This document shows, piece by piece, positions 8,479 through 18,720 of a stretch of 64,000 bases of DNA; the stretch's first letter is position 1; each line of letters begins with the position of its first letter. The notes below the pieces were generated by a model. The model saw only the letters and a list, made by a program, of their open reading frames with translations. It was not told the origin of the DNA and did not search any database. The stretch comes from Dyella amyloliquefaciens (GTDB lineage: Bacteria; Pseudomonadota; Gammaproteobacteria; Xanthomonadales; Rhodanobacteraceae), in the NCBI RefSeq assembly GCF_004296575.1, contig NZ_SAYT01000005.1, positions 372,001 through 436,000 of the forward strand, given 5' to 3'. Made by a program: the position numbers and the translations under genes.

Positions 8479-11108
8479 GTACACCGCTCCCTCATCACGT
8501 CCCTCAGGCGCGCAATCACGGCGTTTGCGCAAACCTCCTTCGAATTCGTTCGACGGATGCTTTCGGCACCCGCTGCGCCAACCCGCGCCGCATATCCAGG
8601 CTCGTCAAGCATTCGACGCATGTACCGCGCAGCATGCTCCACATCAGCCTCGGCCCAACGCTGCCCCTGCCAGTACGGATAGTCACCATCCACAAGCGGG
8701 ACGAGCTTGTAGTCGACAATGCAGCTGTTGTCGCGCGTCATGAATGCCATGTTGCCGGAGTAACCCGTGGCGATGACTGGCTTGCCCAGATACATGCTTT
8801 CGGCCATCCCCAGGCCAAAGCCTTCCGAGCGATGCAGTGATACATAGCAATCAACATTGTTCTGCAATGCAAACATCTCTTCGCGTGACAGGAAGCCGTC
8901 GCGAATCTCGATACGGGGGTCATCAGCGACGGAGTCGGCCAGCGCCTTCAGTCGATCCGGGAACCGTTGCCCGTTGATCGACTTGATCAGCAGACGCACG
9001 CCGCCTCGCCCATCGGAAAATGCGCGACGGAAGGAAGCAATCGCGGCCTCGGGGTTCTTTCGGCTGGCGAAGGAGTTGAAGTCGTAGCTGTAGAGGAAGA
9101 TGAAATCATCGCGATCAAGGGCAAAGTGATCGCGGCCAATGCCGGACGGCACATCGAATTCGATGGCCTTGGGAATCTTCCTTACCGTCTTGTTCGTCCT
9201 GGCGGCAATGGCATCGCACACGAAGTCCGTGGGTGCCCAAACCTCGTCGACAAGATCGAACGCGCTATCCCACGCTGCCGGAAAGCTGTCCAGCTCCCAC
9301 AGCCAGAACCCAATGTTGTAGCGGCCGTCAAACGCTGCTTTCCCGAGGCCATCATGGACGACATGCATCTGGTCCGCATTGACGAAGAAAACATTGACGT
9401 CATGGCGCAGCGAATCGGAAATGTGGCCGTCCATTGACAGGTCGTTCTGACGGCTCACGACCCCAATATCGAAATTCCGGATGATGAAAGGATACTTGGC
9501 CTTGTCGAGGGCCCGCGCATAGGACCGGACGTTTTCGGCGACGCCAAACTCGCCGCGCGCGTAGCCAACCAGGTTGACCCCAGGTACCGTCGGCACGGCG
9601 ACGGACTTCTTCTTTGCAACGGCAGATGCGGCGCGTGGCTCACGCCGAGTCGTACTCGCCGCCGGCATCTCCATGCGACGGTAGTCAATGCCGTTGAAAG
9701 CATATGCGCGGCGGCGAACGAGGCTGCGAACACCCACCGGAAGGCGCGAGTACCATCGAGCCAACGTCGGCTGGCGCCCACCCCAGGCCAAGGCGCGCAA
9801 CATGGATCGCCCGAGCTCGAAGCGGGCTTCACTGATGGGGGCAGCGCTAAGCATGCCATCCACGCGCTTTGTGCCCGCCCCCAGGAACTGTTGCCGAATC
9901 GGCTCGATGTATTGCATCTCGAGCCCCAGCTCTGAAGATGCCGTCGCGAGATACCACCGAATGAACCCGTCACGGCCCGCGCGAGTTCGTATATCGAAGG
10001 CACCCTGCAAGTCGGGGCGCATGGACCAGATCTCGTACATGACGCGGCTGACAGGCAGCGCCCGGTCCTGGGGCAACTCTTCGCAGGGTGCGTTGAACAT
10101 GGCGCGGTCCATGTTCAGTGGATCGCGAATCTCATTGGCACGCCCGATATCGAACAAGCGCCGGTAAACGCGGCGCAGGGCCTGGGAAATCTTTCCGCCG
10201 TCTGCAAACGTCCCATACCCATACGGTTTGCGTGAGTGCATTGCCTGGCCGTTCTGCTCCAGAAGGCCGAGGTAGCGGTCGTACAGCGGACGCAGCCCAC
10301 CGATGGTATCGGCCGTGAAACGGTTCTGATGCTTGGAGAATGCAGCGGGATTGGCTAGAGCAACGCCCGAGAAATGAGCGAAAACCAGCGGGACGCCGCC
10401 GGCCGTATAGCCGCCGTCGGCTGAACCTGCGACCGGGCGTTGCGCGAGGTTCCAGTAGGCGACGTTGTAACCGTCGTTCCGCAGGATGGCCACGTCGGGG
10501 AATATGCCCGGCGCCAGATCCATCCACTTCTGATCCGTGAAGAGACCTGCCTCGAGGTCGACGAAACAGCCAAACTCCAGCTTGCGGCTCCACCAATCAA
10601 TGATGTCGCGCGAGTGCGGATGCGCCGCATTGATGGCAACAAAGCCGCAGTTATAGACACCGCTGCGCATGATGCCCAATTCATCCGGCAAATTGTCATC
10701 CGTCATAGGCGCGTTCAAGTGCGGGGTAAGCACCATCGATGCACCCGAGTCGAAGGCCTGTTCAACATGGACAAGCGGGCGAAGAACAAGAATATCCGGG
10801 TCGATATACAACAATCCGGCGTCCGGATGGCGCTGCCGCAGCCACTCGAACATGTACGGCTTCACCGCCGTATTCAGCTCCATGATGTCGTAGCGGAAAA
10901 CGAACGACGAGAAATCTGGCAACTGCAACTGATCGATCGTCACCGTCTCGAAAAGCGCTGTATCGAAAACGGGATCGCCCGCCGCCACGTCGGCGAGACA
11001 CAAATAGCGCTTGGCAGTCGGATAGTGTTCGGCAATCGACTGAAGGAGCGTGAGTGCGTACGCAAGATAGTTTCGCGAGACGATGGTAAAAAATACGGGC
11101 GTTGCCAT
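8475..11108 (-). CDS. Bifunctional glycosyltransferase: N-terminal GT-A domain and C-terminal GT4-type GT-B domain
   Basis: 877 residues in two parts. Residues 1-290 are a GT-A fold with a metal-binding DPD at 103-105 (LLYIDPDILVL) and the VYNCGFVAIN segment. Residues 510-870 are a GT-B domain (NLVGYARGEFGVAENV at the start, then IGFWLWELDSFP) with the E-x7-E donor site EGFGLGMAE at 762-770. A basic, alanine-rich linker near 480-505 joins them. It therefore could add two sugars. It has GAGAGGG before its ATG, nine bases after the WbdD-like gene, and is coupled to the downstream acyltransferase. Sugar specificities are unknown. Confidence 0.85.
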   Translation of the reverse strand: MATPVFFTIVSRNYLAYALTLLQSIAEHYPTAKRYLCLADVAAGDPVFDTALFETVTIDQLQLPDFSSFVFRYDIMELNTAVKPYMFEWLRQRHPDAGLLYIDPDILVLRPLVHVEQAFDSGASMVLTPHLNAPMTDDNLPDELGIMRSGVYNCGFVAINAAHPHSRDIIDWWSRKLEFGCFVDLEAGLFTDQKWMDLAPGIFPDVAILRNDGYNVAYWNLAQRPVAGSADGGYTAGGVPLVFAHFSGVALANPAAFSKHQNRFTADTIGGLRPLYDRYLGLLEQNGQAMHSRKPYGYGTFADGGKISQALRRVYRRLFDIGRANEIRDPLNMDRAMFNAPCEELPQDRALPVSRVMYEIWSMRPDLQGAFDIRTRAGRDGFIRWYLATASSELGLEMQYIEPIRQQFLGAGTKRVDGMLSAAPISEARFELGRSMLRALAWGGRQPTLARWYSRLPVGVRSLVRRRAYAFNGIDYRRMEMPAASTTRREPRAASAVAKKKSVAVPTVPGVNLVGYARGEFGVAENVRSYARALDKAKYPFIIRNFDIGVVSRQNDLSMDGHISDSLRHDVNVFFVNADQMHVVHDGLGKAAFDGRYNIGFWLWELDSFPAAWDSAFDLVDEVWAPTDFVCDAIAARTNKTVRKIPKAIEFDVPSGIGRDHFALDRDDFIFLYSYDFNSFASRKNPEAAIASFRRAFSDGRGGVRLLIKSINGQRFPDRLKALADSVADDPRIEIRDGFLSREEMFALQNNVDCYVSLHRSEGFGLGMAESMYLGKPVIATGYSGNMAFMTRDNSCIVDYKLVPLVDGDYPYWQGQRWAEADVEHAARYMRRMLDEPGYAARVGAAGAESIRRTNSKEVCANAVIARLRDVMRERCT

Positions 11109-11117
11109 GGGTCCCTC

Positions 11118-13082
11118 TCAATTCCTGCTGTCGCGCGGCCAAAATGGCTTGAGCATGCGAAAACGGCTACGAAGCGCCGCCAAAGTCTCTTGGGAGCGGT
11201 GGGCTTCGGCGCGTGACTGACCCAATTGCCGTTTCAGGTCTCGAATTTTGTCCATGAGACGGTGCGCCTCTCCCTCCAGATTGTTGCGGGATTGATCCAG
11301 CTGCGATTCCAGATCGCGATTCCTGTCCTCTAGACGATGGGTTTCTTCGCGTAAGTGACGAGTTTCCTCCTCTTTGCGCTGAACATCATCCTCAATTATG
11401 TGAACTTTGGCTTCACGCTCTGCTTCGCTGGCCTTTGCACCCTGGAGCACATTGACCAGAGAGGAAGCGTACTCCTCGGATATTTCCGCGCGTTGGCGCG
11501 TGAGCTCAAGCTCATGGCTCAGCGACTGGCTGTAGGCGACCGCTTCGGCGAAACGGCTCTCTGCTGCCGCCCTCTCTGCCCGTGCATCTGCAGTGACCTT
11601 TTCGATCTCTCGCGACAGGTCCTCTCCGTAAGCCGTCATGCGAAGAAAAGATCCACACCCCTCAAACTCGATGGCTTGAAGCACGTCGGCCGCAGGGTAA
11701 AAACCCCATTGGTCATCGGAAAGGGAAAGTGATTCACGCTCACCCTTGAATACGGCAAGCGCTCCCGCGTAGCTGAATCGATCCTGGGGTGTGGCCGTCA
11801 GGAAAATCACCAGTGATCGCCACGCGGGTGGATATGCATCCAGCGGTTGCAGCGCGCTATAGAAAGGCTCGGCGCGCCCCATCTGCCCTGTCGCGATCTC
11901 CAGGAAAACCGCTGCAAGTGCAACGCGATGAAGAGCGGACGCGGTGCGCGTCATGGCACCGAAGTCGATCAGACGCACTTCACCCTGGTGGAGCAGTACA
12001 TTCCAGCAGCGAATGTCGCCATGGTGAAAGCCGAGCGCTTCGAGATGGGCGAGTTCGACCAACACGCCAAGCACGACCTTATCCAGATCGAAGGCATCGC
12101 CTGCCTCCAGATAGTCCAGCAGCGAACGGCCCGGGAGCATCTTGCGCACCAGCCAGAGAAACTCGCCGTCGTCATCGCTCGCGACAACGGGAGGGTAACG
12201 ATCGGGTTCACACGCGAGCAGCTCCAGGGCTTCTTGTTCCGCGCTCAGCTCCCGGCGATTGAAGTCACCGCTGTTGCCGGTGCTCCGGTACCGCTTGACG
12301 ATGATGTCCTGACCAAGAAGGAAGTTTCGCTGGCCCTCGAACGTGTCAGGTACGCCGCTATGAGACCGACTGAGCGCCGTCGAGAAGGGAAACCAACGAT
12401 TGGCCACCCAGGCCATCGACTGGCTGCAGACATAGAGTGGCCGATCGACTGCCGTGAGGTGTGTTGAAAATTCAGCCAGCTTTCGACGAAATGGATAGGC
12501 CCTTAACAAGTCGTCGTCGGACGAATGCCAGGCCGCCCCCACCCAGTCCAGCGCCTCTTTTGCTTGCGCTACCTCGCAGACGAGCACACGCGAATGTGCC
12601 TGGATCGCTCTCAAGGCTCCATTAGCCGCGTCATCGCCATTGAGCGCCCGAATGTGGTGAAGGACGTTCAGTGCCAAGACAACATCGACGCCCTCGAGGT
12701 TCTGACGCTGGAAGAAATCCGCATCGAACTGGTCATGGATGAACCGGACATCCAGGTCGTGGTATTCACTCACCTTGCGGCAAAACTCGACGTTGTCCAA
12801 CAGGTAGTCGACGCCGATGACTTCAATCTCGCGACCGAGCTCCGCAAAGCGCCGCTTCAACGCAAAACTGAAGTAACCCTGCGCACACCCGATGTCCAGG
12901 ACCCGCAAGGTCACATCGGCAGGAAGCGCCTCAATGACAGGAAGCATCGCCGCCACGCGATCGTCGCAGGCACGGCGGGCGAGATCCCGACTCGCATCCA
13001 CGCCCCAGATCGGCTGGTAGGGCTCCGGGAGCTTCGCGTACTGCTCAAGAAGAGCAACCTGGTTCGACTCTTGGGTCATCAT
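11118..13082 (-). CDS. WbdD-like methyltransferase-kinase with C-terminal coiled coil (O-antigen chain terminator)
   Basis: 654 residues. A SAM methyltransferase lies at about residues 40-210 (motif VLDIGCAQG at 61-69, then VDVVLALNVLHHI). A protein-kinase-like domain lies at 255-440 (HGD at 354-356, Asn 361, DFG at 373-375). A long heptad-rich, charged coiled coil spans about 485-645, followed by a short basic/aromatic tail. This is the order of E. coli WbdD, which phosphorylates and methylates the non-reducing end of O9a mannan and uses its coiled coil as a length ruler. It overlaps wzt as ATGA, exactly where a terminator enzyme of an ABC-exported O-antigen would be expected. Confidence 0.85.
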   Translation of the reverse strand: MMTQESNQVALLEQYAKLPEPYQPIWGVDASRDLARRACDDRVAAMLPVIEALPADVTLRVLDIGCAQGYFSFALKRRFAELGREIEVIGVDYLLDNVEFCRKVSEYHDLDVRFIHDQFDADFFQRQNLEGVDVVLALNVLHHIRALNGDDAANGALRAIQAHSRVLVCEVAQAKEALDWVGAAWHSSDDDLLRAYPFRRKLAEFSTHLTAVDRPLYVCSQSMAWVANRWFPFSTALSRSHSGVPDTFEGQRNFLLGQDIIVKRYRSTGNSGDFNRRELSAEQEALELLACEPDRYPPVVASDDDGEFLWLVRKMLPGRSLLDYLEAGDAFDLDKVVLGVLVELAHLEALGFHHGDIRCWNVLLHQGEVRLIDFGAMTRTASALHRVALAAVFLEIATGQMGRAEPFYSALQPLDAYPPAWRSLVIFLTATPQDRFSYAGALAVFKGERESLSLSDDQWGFYPAADVLQAIEFEGCGSFLRMTAYGEDLSREIEKVTADARAERAAAESRFAEAVAYSQSLSHELELTRQRAEISEEYASSLVNVLQGAKASEAEREAKVHIIEDDVQRKEEETRHLREETHRLEDRNRDLESQLDQSRNNLEGEAHRLMDKIRDLKRQLGQSRAEAHRSQETLAALRSRFRMLKPFWPRDSRN

Positions 13083-14482
13083 TGTTCCGATGTGAGAAAT
13101 TCGCAGCTCGCGCCTATGCCGACGAGCCCATAAAACGGTTCCCTGCTTTCGACATTCACGAGAATCGAGTCATAGCGCCTGTCGACGGGCGTCAGCTCTC
13201 CGCCGTTGTCCACGGCAATGCCAAGTGAAAGCAGATAGTTGGAGGACTCGAATCGAGGCCGGAAACGGAATCGATAGATCACCGTCTCGCCCGCACGAAC
13301 ACTGCGGTAACGTGTCCCCCAACCCTCACCTGCATCGCGCGAATTGCACCCCGTGAGCATGAGGCCGTTGATGGTCTTGATGGAAAACCCGAACACCGGG
13401 GTTTCGATGTCCGTGTGGAACAATGCCCGCACGTAGAGCTCAGCCTCTTCGTCGGCAACAAGCATGGCCGGATCCGCGGAGTCATTTCCTACCAGAAGAT
13501 AGTCGAGGATTTCCGCGCGGCCGTCGCCCCAGCGATATTCGCTCTGGTTGTAAGTCAGCCGATTCTTGAAGCCTTGGCTGTCAGTCCCAGCGACAAAACT
13601 CTCAGCCTTGGGAGACACCGGGCCCAGCAGTGAATCGTCACCCACCTCGTGGGCTGCCCGCCGCGCGAGATCGCTGGCCTTGGCCATGGATTCCTCGGCG
13701 CGGTTGCGCACAGTGGAGGAGCGGCCAAACAGCAAATCGAGATAACGATTGGTCACCTGCCGGGGGTGGCCATCGTCCAGCAGCCGCCCACCATCGAGCA
13801 GCAACGCGCGCGAACAGTGCATGGCCACCTGCTCGGTTGCGTGAGTGACGAACATGATCGTCACGCCCTGATCCTTCATTTCGTTGATGCGGCGGAAGCA
13901 CTTGGCCTGGAAGCGCGCGTCGCCAACAGCCAGGGCTTCGTCCACGACGAGAAGATCGGGATTGACGTGAATGGCCGCGGCAAATGCCAAGCGGACATAC
14001 ATGCCACTCGAATAGGTTTTCACCGGACGGTCGATCACATCGCCGAGTTCTGAAAACTCGATGACCTTATCCATGCGCGCCTCCGCCTCTTCCTCGGAGA
14101 GGCCGGCGATAGCGCTGCTGATCAGTACGTTCTCGCGCCCCGTGAATTCGGGCTTGAAGCCGGCGCCGAGCTCCAGCAGGGCAGCCACGCGCCCTCGCAC
14201 CGACCATTGGCCTTCCGTGTGGGGGACCGTGCCGCAAAGCAGCTGAAGCAGCGTGCTCTTGCCCGAACCGTTGCGCCCGAGCACACCAACAGTCTCGCCA
14301 CGCATGACTTCGAAATTTACGCCACGCAATGCCCAAAACTCGCCGTAAAGCGGTGACATCTGTCGCCCGACCAGACGTGCGGCGCGTGGATACAGCATCT
14401 GCTTAAGACGATCGGCCGGCTTGGCATAGATCTGGTAACACTTACCCAGATCCTCGGCGGTAACCATCAACTCAGACGACAT
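13079..14482 (-). CDS. wzt: O-antigen ABC transporter ATP-binding protein with C-terminal glycan-binding domain
   Basis: 467 residues. ABC domain: Walker A GRNGSGKST, signature YSSGM, Walker B LLVVDEAL, switch His in FVTHA. After about residue 270 comes an extra domain of ~190 residues with beta-rich sequence (VFGFSIKTINGLMLTGCNS, YRFRFRPRF). This is the Wzt C-terminal carbohydrate-binding module, which in E. coli O9a recognises the capped chain end. The ATG at 14482 overlaps the end of wzm by 11 bases and has GGTGGGG upstream. The C-terminal module together with the WbdD-like neighbour implies end-capped chain export. Confidence 0.92.
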   Translation of the reverse strand: MSSELMVTAEDLGKCYQIYAKPADRLKQMLYPRAARLVGRQMSPLYGEFWALRGVNFEVMRGETVGVLGRNGSGKSTLLQLLCGTVPHTEGQWSVRGRVAALLELGAGFKPEFTGRENVLISSAIAGLSEEEAEARMDKVIEFSELGDVIDRPVKTYSSGMYVRLAFAAAIHVNPDLLVVDEALAVGDARFQAKCFRRINEMKDQGVTIMFVTHATEQVAMHCSRALLLDGGRLLDDGHPRQVTNRYLDLLFGRSSTVRNRAEESMAKASDLARRAAHEVGDDSLLGPVSPKAESFVAGTDSQGFKNRLTYNQSEYRWGDGRAEILDYLLVGNDSADPAMLVADEEAELYVRALFHTDIETPVFGFSIKTINGLMLTGCNSRDAGEGWGTRYRSVRAGETVIYRFRFRPRFESSNYLLSLGIAVDNGGELTPVDRRYDSILVNVESREPFYGLVGIGASCEFLTSEQ

Positions 14483-15272
14483 CGGCAAACCCCACCCTGC
14501 TGCGTTCAAAGAACCACAGGCCCATGCCGGTCACTAGTATGGCCACTCCATAGACGGCAGCCACGCCAACCAGCGATGGCACCTCTCCACGGATTACGAG
14601 ATCCCGTAACTGCTCGATGGGTAGGGTCAGCGGATTCAGATACAGCAGTGGACGATAGCGTTCGGGAAACGACGCCAGTGGATAAAAGACTGGACTGAGG
14701 TACATCAGCAATGCCACCACGAAGGTTACGATCTGCGATGCATCACGCAGATAGACGCCCAGGGAAGCAAGGATCCACGCCATACCAGACGTGGCGAGCA
14801 GTATGGGCACCGCGATGACCGGCACCAGCACCACCGTCCAGTGCAGCCCCGTGCCAATCAGCGCGTTGGCCACAACGAGCAAACACAGACTGAGCCCCGC
14901 GTGAAACGCCGCACTGCCAAGTACCGTAAGCGGGAGGATTTCTAACGGAAACACCACCTTCTTCACGTAATTGGCGTTTTCTGAAATGACACTCGTCGAG
15001 CGGCTTGCGGTTTCCGCAAAAACGCCGTGAATGATCAGGCCCGCAAACAGCGTGAGGGAAAACAGCACCTTGTTGTCGCCCTGCCCTGGCCACCGCGACT
15101 TGAGTACGAAGCCGAAGACGAAGGTGTAAATGCTCAGCATCAGCAAGGGATTGAGAATCGCCCAGAGGCTGCCAAGCACGGACTCGCGGTAGCGCGACGA
15201 AATGTCTCGCCAACACATGCGCTTCAAGAGCACGCGATGGTTGTAAATCAGTGTCAGCGGTCTATGCAGCAT
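14472..15272 (-). CDS. wzm: O-antigen ABC transporter permease
   Basis: 266 residues of the ABC-2 permease family with six hydrophobic helices and the cytoplasmic N-terminal segment DISSRYRESVLGSLWAILNP typical of Wzm/KpsM proteins. It moves undecaprenyl-linked polysaccharide across the inner membrane together with Wzt. First gene of the minus-strand operon; the operon promoter should lie in the 124-base gap to the metB-like gene or further upstream. Confidence 0.92.
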   Translation of the reverse strand: MLHRPLTLIYNHRVLLKRMCWRDISSRYRESVLGSLWAILNPLLMLSIYTFVFGFVLKSRWPGQGDNKVLFSLTLFAGLIIHGVFAETASRSTSVISENANYVKKVVFPLEILPLTVLGSAAFHAGLSLCLLVVANALIGTGLHWTVVLVPVIAVPILLATSGMAWILASLGVYLRDASQIVTFVVALLMYLSPVFYPLASFPERYRPLLYLNPLTLPIEQLRDLVIRGEVPSLVGVAAVYGVAILVTGMGLWFFERSRVGFADVV

Positions 15273-15396
15273 GAATTTTGTGTCATCCGGTCACGAGGCA
15301 AGGTAACGCCCTGAATATCCGCCTGCATACAGGTAGGTGACGCGAGACCCGAAGTCCCGCGCCTTGTCGCTAACGCATTCAGCCCTGGAGGGCTGG

Positions 15397-16563
15397 TCAG
15401 CCAAGGGCGAACTGCAGCTCTGCAATCAGATCCACGGTGTCTTCAACGCCCACGGACAAACGAATCAGCCCGTCGCTAATGCCCAACCGGGCACGATTGG
15501 CGGGAGGAACCGATGCGTGGGTCATGATGGCGGGGTGTTCGATCAGGCTTTCCACGCCACCAAGCGACTCGGCCAACGCGAACAGGTGACAGCGTCCCAG
15601 CATCCGCTTTGCCTTCTTCAGGCCACCCTTTACTTCGATGCTGATGATGCCGCCGAATCCGTCCATCTGCCGCTTCGCCAGGCCATGCTGCGGGTGGCTC
15701 CTGAGACCTGGGTAGATCACCCGCTCCACCGCTGGATGCTTTTCGAGCCAGCGAGCAATGGTCAGCGCGCCATCGCAATGGGCCCGCATGCGCAGATGCA
15801 AGGTCTTCAGACCGCGCATGGCGAGAAAGGAGTCGAACGGCCCCTGGATTGCACCAACGGAGTTCTGCAGGAACGCCATCTGCTCTGCCAGGGCAGCCTC
15901 GCGCGCAACCACGATGCCGCCGACCATGTCCGAATGACCGTTGAGATATTTGGTCGCCGAATGCAGCACCAGATCCGCGCCAAACTCCAGGGGGCGCTGA
16001 AGCATGGGCGAACAGAAGGTATTGTCGACGACCAGAATCAGGCCGTGTTTCCTGGCAAACGCCCCGAGCTTGGCCAGGTCAACCAACTTCAGCATGGGGT
16101 TGGTGGGCGTTTCCGCCCAGATCATTCGCGTATTGGGCTTGAGGGCCGCCTTCAGCGTCTTTTCGTCGTTTAGATCAACGAAGGTGAAATCCAGCCCGGC
16201 CGAGCGCCGGCGAACCCGTTCGAACAGGCGGTAGCTGCCACCATACAGGTCGTCCATGGCGATGACATGGCTGCCACTGTCGAGGAGATCCAGCACCGTG
16301 GCGGCCGCAGCCAGCCCGGAGCCGAAGGCAAAACCCCGCACGCCGCCCTCCAGTTCAGCCACGCATTGTTCATAGGCCATGCGCGTAGGGTTCTGCGTAC
16401 GCGAATACTCATACCCCTTGTGTACGCCCGGGCTTTCCTGCACGTAAGTCGAGGTGGCGTATATGGGCGTCATGATGGCGCCCGTGGCCGGGTCAGGATG
16501 CTGGCCGGCATGAATGGCGCGAGTTCCCATTCCCATCGGGTGCTTTAGATTTTTTGCCTTCAT
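15397..16563 (-). CDS. metB: PLP-dependent cystathionine gamma-synthase/gamma-lyase
   Basis: 388 residues of the Cys/Met metabolism PLP family. The PLP lysine is in SATKYLNGHSD; YSRTQNPTR, FGSGLAAAA, ETPTNPM and VDNTFCSPM are family motifs. Gamma-synthase (methionine synthesis) and gamma-lyase (cystathionine to cysteine) cannot be separated by eye. A cystathionine beta-synthase gene 7 kb away favours reverse transsulfuration. In Xanthomonas the metB gene marks one end of the O-antigen locus next to wzm-wzt, and the same order is seen here. Confidence 0.88.
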   Translation of the reverse strand: MKAKNLKHPMGMGTRAIHAGQHPDPATGAIMTPIYATSTYVQESPGVHKGYEYSRTQNPTRMAYEQCVAELEGGVRGFAFGSGLAAAATVLDLLDSGSHVIAMDDLYGGSYRLFERVRRRSAGLDFTFVDLNDEKTLKAALKPNTRMIWAETPTNPMLKLVDLAKLGAFARKHGLILVVDNTFCSPMLQRPLEFGADLVLHSATKYLNGHSDMVGGIVVAREAALAEQMAFLQNSVGAIQGPFDSFLAMRGLKTLHLRMRAHCDGALTIARWLEKHPAVERVIYPGLRSHPQHGLAKRQMDGFGGIISIEVKGGLKKAKRMLGRCHLFALAESLGGVESLIEHPAIMTHASVPPANRARLGISDGLIRLSVGVEDTVDLIAELQFALG

Positions 16564-16786
16564 ATTCAGTTATTTATGGGCGACGCAACGCCCCAACCCC
16601 GGCTAAAGACTCGTCATATTAAACCAATAGTGAGCAGGCACCTTAAACGCCATTTAGTTTCGGCAGATTCGCCCGCCCGGCTCAGTGAAGGAATGAACAA
16701 ATGCCGCTATCTCCTTCGGTATGAGTTTTTCCCCTCAACGTGGCATGACACAATTGCCCAACTGTATGCAGCCCTCATAAGGATCT

Positions 16787-17836
16787 ATGAAGACATTGCT
16801 CGTAACAGGCGGCGCCGGCTTCATCGGCGCAAACTTCGTGCTCCAGGCCGTTGCTCAGGGGAACAAGGTAGTCAACCTGGACAAGCTGACATACGCGGGC
16901 AACCTCAATACATTGGCCTCTCTGGATGGGTGCGACCGGCACTTTTTCGTCCAGGGCGACATCGGTGACCGCTCGCTTGTCGCGAAGCTTCTTTCCGAGC
17001 ACCGGCCCGATGCCGTGGTGAATTTTGCCGCCGAGTCACACGTCGATCGCTCCATCGATGGCCCGGCAGCCTTTATCGAGACCAATGTGGTCGGCACCTT
17101 AGGACTGCTGGAATGCACGCGAGATTACTGGCGCGCGTTGCCGGCTCCGGCCGCGGACGGCTTCCGCTTTCTGCACGTGTCGACCGATGAAGTCTATGGC
17201 TCGCTGGGCGATACGGGCATGTTCACCGAGCAGACGCCTTACGCACCCAATTCGCCTTATTCTGCCTCGAAGGCAGCCTCGGACCATCTGGTCCGGGCGT
17301 TCCACCACACTTACGGCCTGCCGACGCTGACCACCAATTGCTCGAACAATTACGGCCCCTTCCAGTTCCCGGAAAAGCTCATCCCGCTGGTCATCCAGAA
17401 AGCCTTAGCAGGCGAAGCACTGCCGGTCTATGGTGACGGCCTGAACGTGCGCGACTGGTTGTACGTCGGCGATCATTGCACGGCCATCCAACGCGTACTT
17501 GAAGCAGGCCGCGTCGGTGAGACCTACAACGTCGGCGGCAATGCCGAGCGCGAGAACCTCACAGTGGTGAGGGCCATCTGCGCGCTGCTCGACGATCGGC
17601 GTCCGCTCGAAGGTGGTCGAACGCGCGAATCGCTGATCACTTTCGTAAAGGACCGTCCGGGCCATGATCGCCGCTACGCGATTGACTCCAGCAAGCTCCA
17701 AACGGAGCTCGGCTGGCATCCGTCCCACACCTTCGAGACGGGCATTGCGCATACAGTGGATTGGTACCTCAACAACGCGCCGTGGGTGACTCGCGTTCTC
17801 GACGGCAGCTATCGAATGGAGCGGCTCGGCGCATGA
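16787..17836 (+). CDS. rfbB: dTDP-glucose 4,6-dehydratase
   Basis: 349 residues. NAD motif [11 protein letters not shown], dehydratase active-site STDEVYGSL, catalytic YSASK and [14 protein letters not shown] identify RmlB/RfbB. It makes dTDP-4-keto-6-deoxyglucose, the second step to dTDP-L-rhamnose. AAGGA lies six bases before the ATG. First gene of the rfbBACD-manC operon, which is divergent from metB; the promoter should be in the 223-base gap 16564-16786, which is locally AT-richer. Confidence 0.95.
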   Translation: MKTLLVTGGAGFIGANFVLQAVAQGNKVVNLDKLTYAGNLNTLASLDGCDRHFFVQGDIGDRSLVAKLLSEHRPDAVVNFAAESHVDRSIDGPAAFIETNVVGTLGLLECTRDYWRALPAPAADGFRFLHVSTDEVYGSLGDTGMFTEQTPYAPNSPYSASKAASDHLVRAFHHTYGLPTLTTNCSNNYGPFQFPEKLIPLVIQKALAGEALPVYGDGLNVRDWLYVGDHCTAIQRVLEAGRVGETYNVGGNAERENLTVVRAICALLDDRRPLEGGRTRESLITFVKDRPGHDRRYAIDSSKLQTELGWHPSHTFETGIAHTVDWYLNNAPWVTRVLDGSYRMERLGA

Positions 17837-18720
17837 GCATGCAGAAGGGCATCATCCTTGCCGGTGGCTCGGGCACGCGGCTTTATCCGATCACGCAGGC
17901 GGTCAGCAAACAGCTGCTGCCCGTCTACGACAAGCCCATGGTCTTCTATCCCCTGGCCACGTTGATGTTGGCGGGCATCAGGGAGGTCCTGATGATCAAC
18001 ACGCCGCATGAGCAGGCGCTTTTTCAGCGCTTGCTGGGCGACGGCTCGCAATGGGGCATCAACATCCATTACGCAGTGCAGCCATCGCCAGACGGCCTCG
18101 CGCAGGCCTTCGTGATCGGCCGGGACTTCGTCGGCGGCGATCCGAGCTGCCTGGTTTTGGGTGACAACATTTTTTATGGCGTTGGCCTCACCGAGCGCCT
18201 GAAGCGGGCTACGGCACGTCAGCACGGCGCCACTGTCTTTGGCTACTGGGTGAGCGATCCGGAACGGTACGGCGTGGCCGAATTCGATGCAGCCGGCAAG
18301 GTCATCGGACTCGAGGAAAAGCCTGCGCAACCTCGCTCGAACTATGCCGTAACGGGCCTCTATTTCTATGATGGCCGTGCGTGTGATTTCGCTGCGGACC
18401 TCAAGCCCTCCGCTCGCGGCGAACTGGAGATCACCGATCTCAACCGCTGCTACCTTGACGACGGCTCGCTGCACCTGGAGCAGCTCGGCCGCGGCTATGC
18501 ATGGCTCGACACGGGTACGCACGAATCATTGATGGAGGCTGGCAATTTCATCCAGACCATCGAACACCGCCAGGGCCTCAAGGTTTGCTGCCCCGAAGAG
18601 ATCGCTTATCTCAACGGCTGGATCGACGCGGAACAATTGCTTCGACTGGCTCAGCCCTTGTCCAAGACAGGGTACGGCAAATACCTGAGCAATTTGACCA
18701 AGCAGGGATATGTGCGCTGA
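17833..18720 (+). CDS. rfbA: Glucose-1-phosphate thymidylyltransferase
   Basis: 295 residues from the ATG at 17833, which overlaps the rfbB stop as ATGA. The nucleotidyltransferase motif [11 protein letters not shown] and the following [22 protein letters not shown] and [19 protein letters not shown] are diagnostic for RmlA/RfbA. It activates glucose-1-phosphate with dTTP and is usually feedback-regulated by dTDP-rhamnose. Translational coupling to rfbB. Confidence 0.95.
   Translation: MSMQKGIILAGGSGTRLYPITQAVSKQLLPVYDKPMVFYPLATLMLAGIREVLMINTPHEQALFQRLLGDGSQWGINIHYAVQPSPDGLAQAFVIGRDFVGGDPSCLVLGDNIFYGVGLTERLKRATARQHGATVFGYWVSDPERYGVAEFDAAGKVIGLEEKPAQPRSNYAVTGLYFYDGRACDFAADLKPSARGELEITDLNRCYLDDGSLHLEQLGRGYAWLDTGTHESLMEAGNFIQTIEHRQGLKVCCPEEIAYLNGWIDAEQLLRLAQPLSKTGYGKYLSNLTKQGYVR

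Noticed and set aside
16564-16786. JUMPStart/ops element expected before an O-antigen operon
   Set aside because: No GGCGGTAGC-type ops core was found here or before wzm; RfaH-type control cannot be supported.
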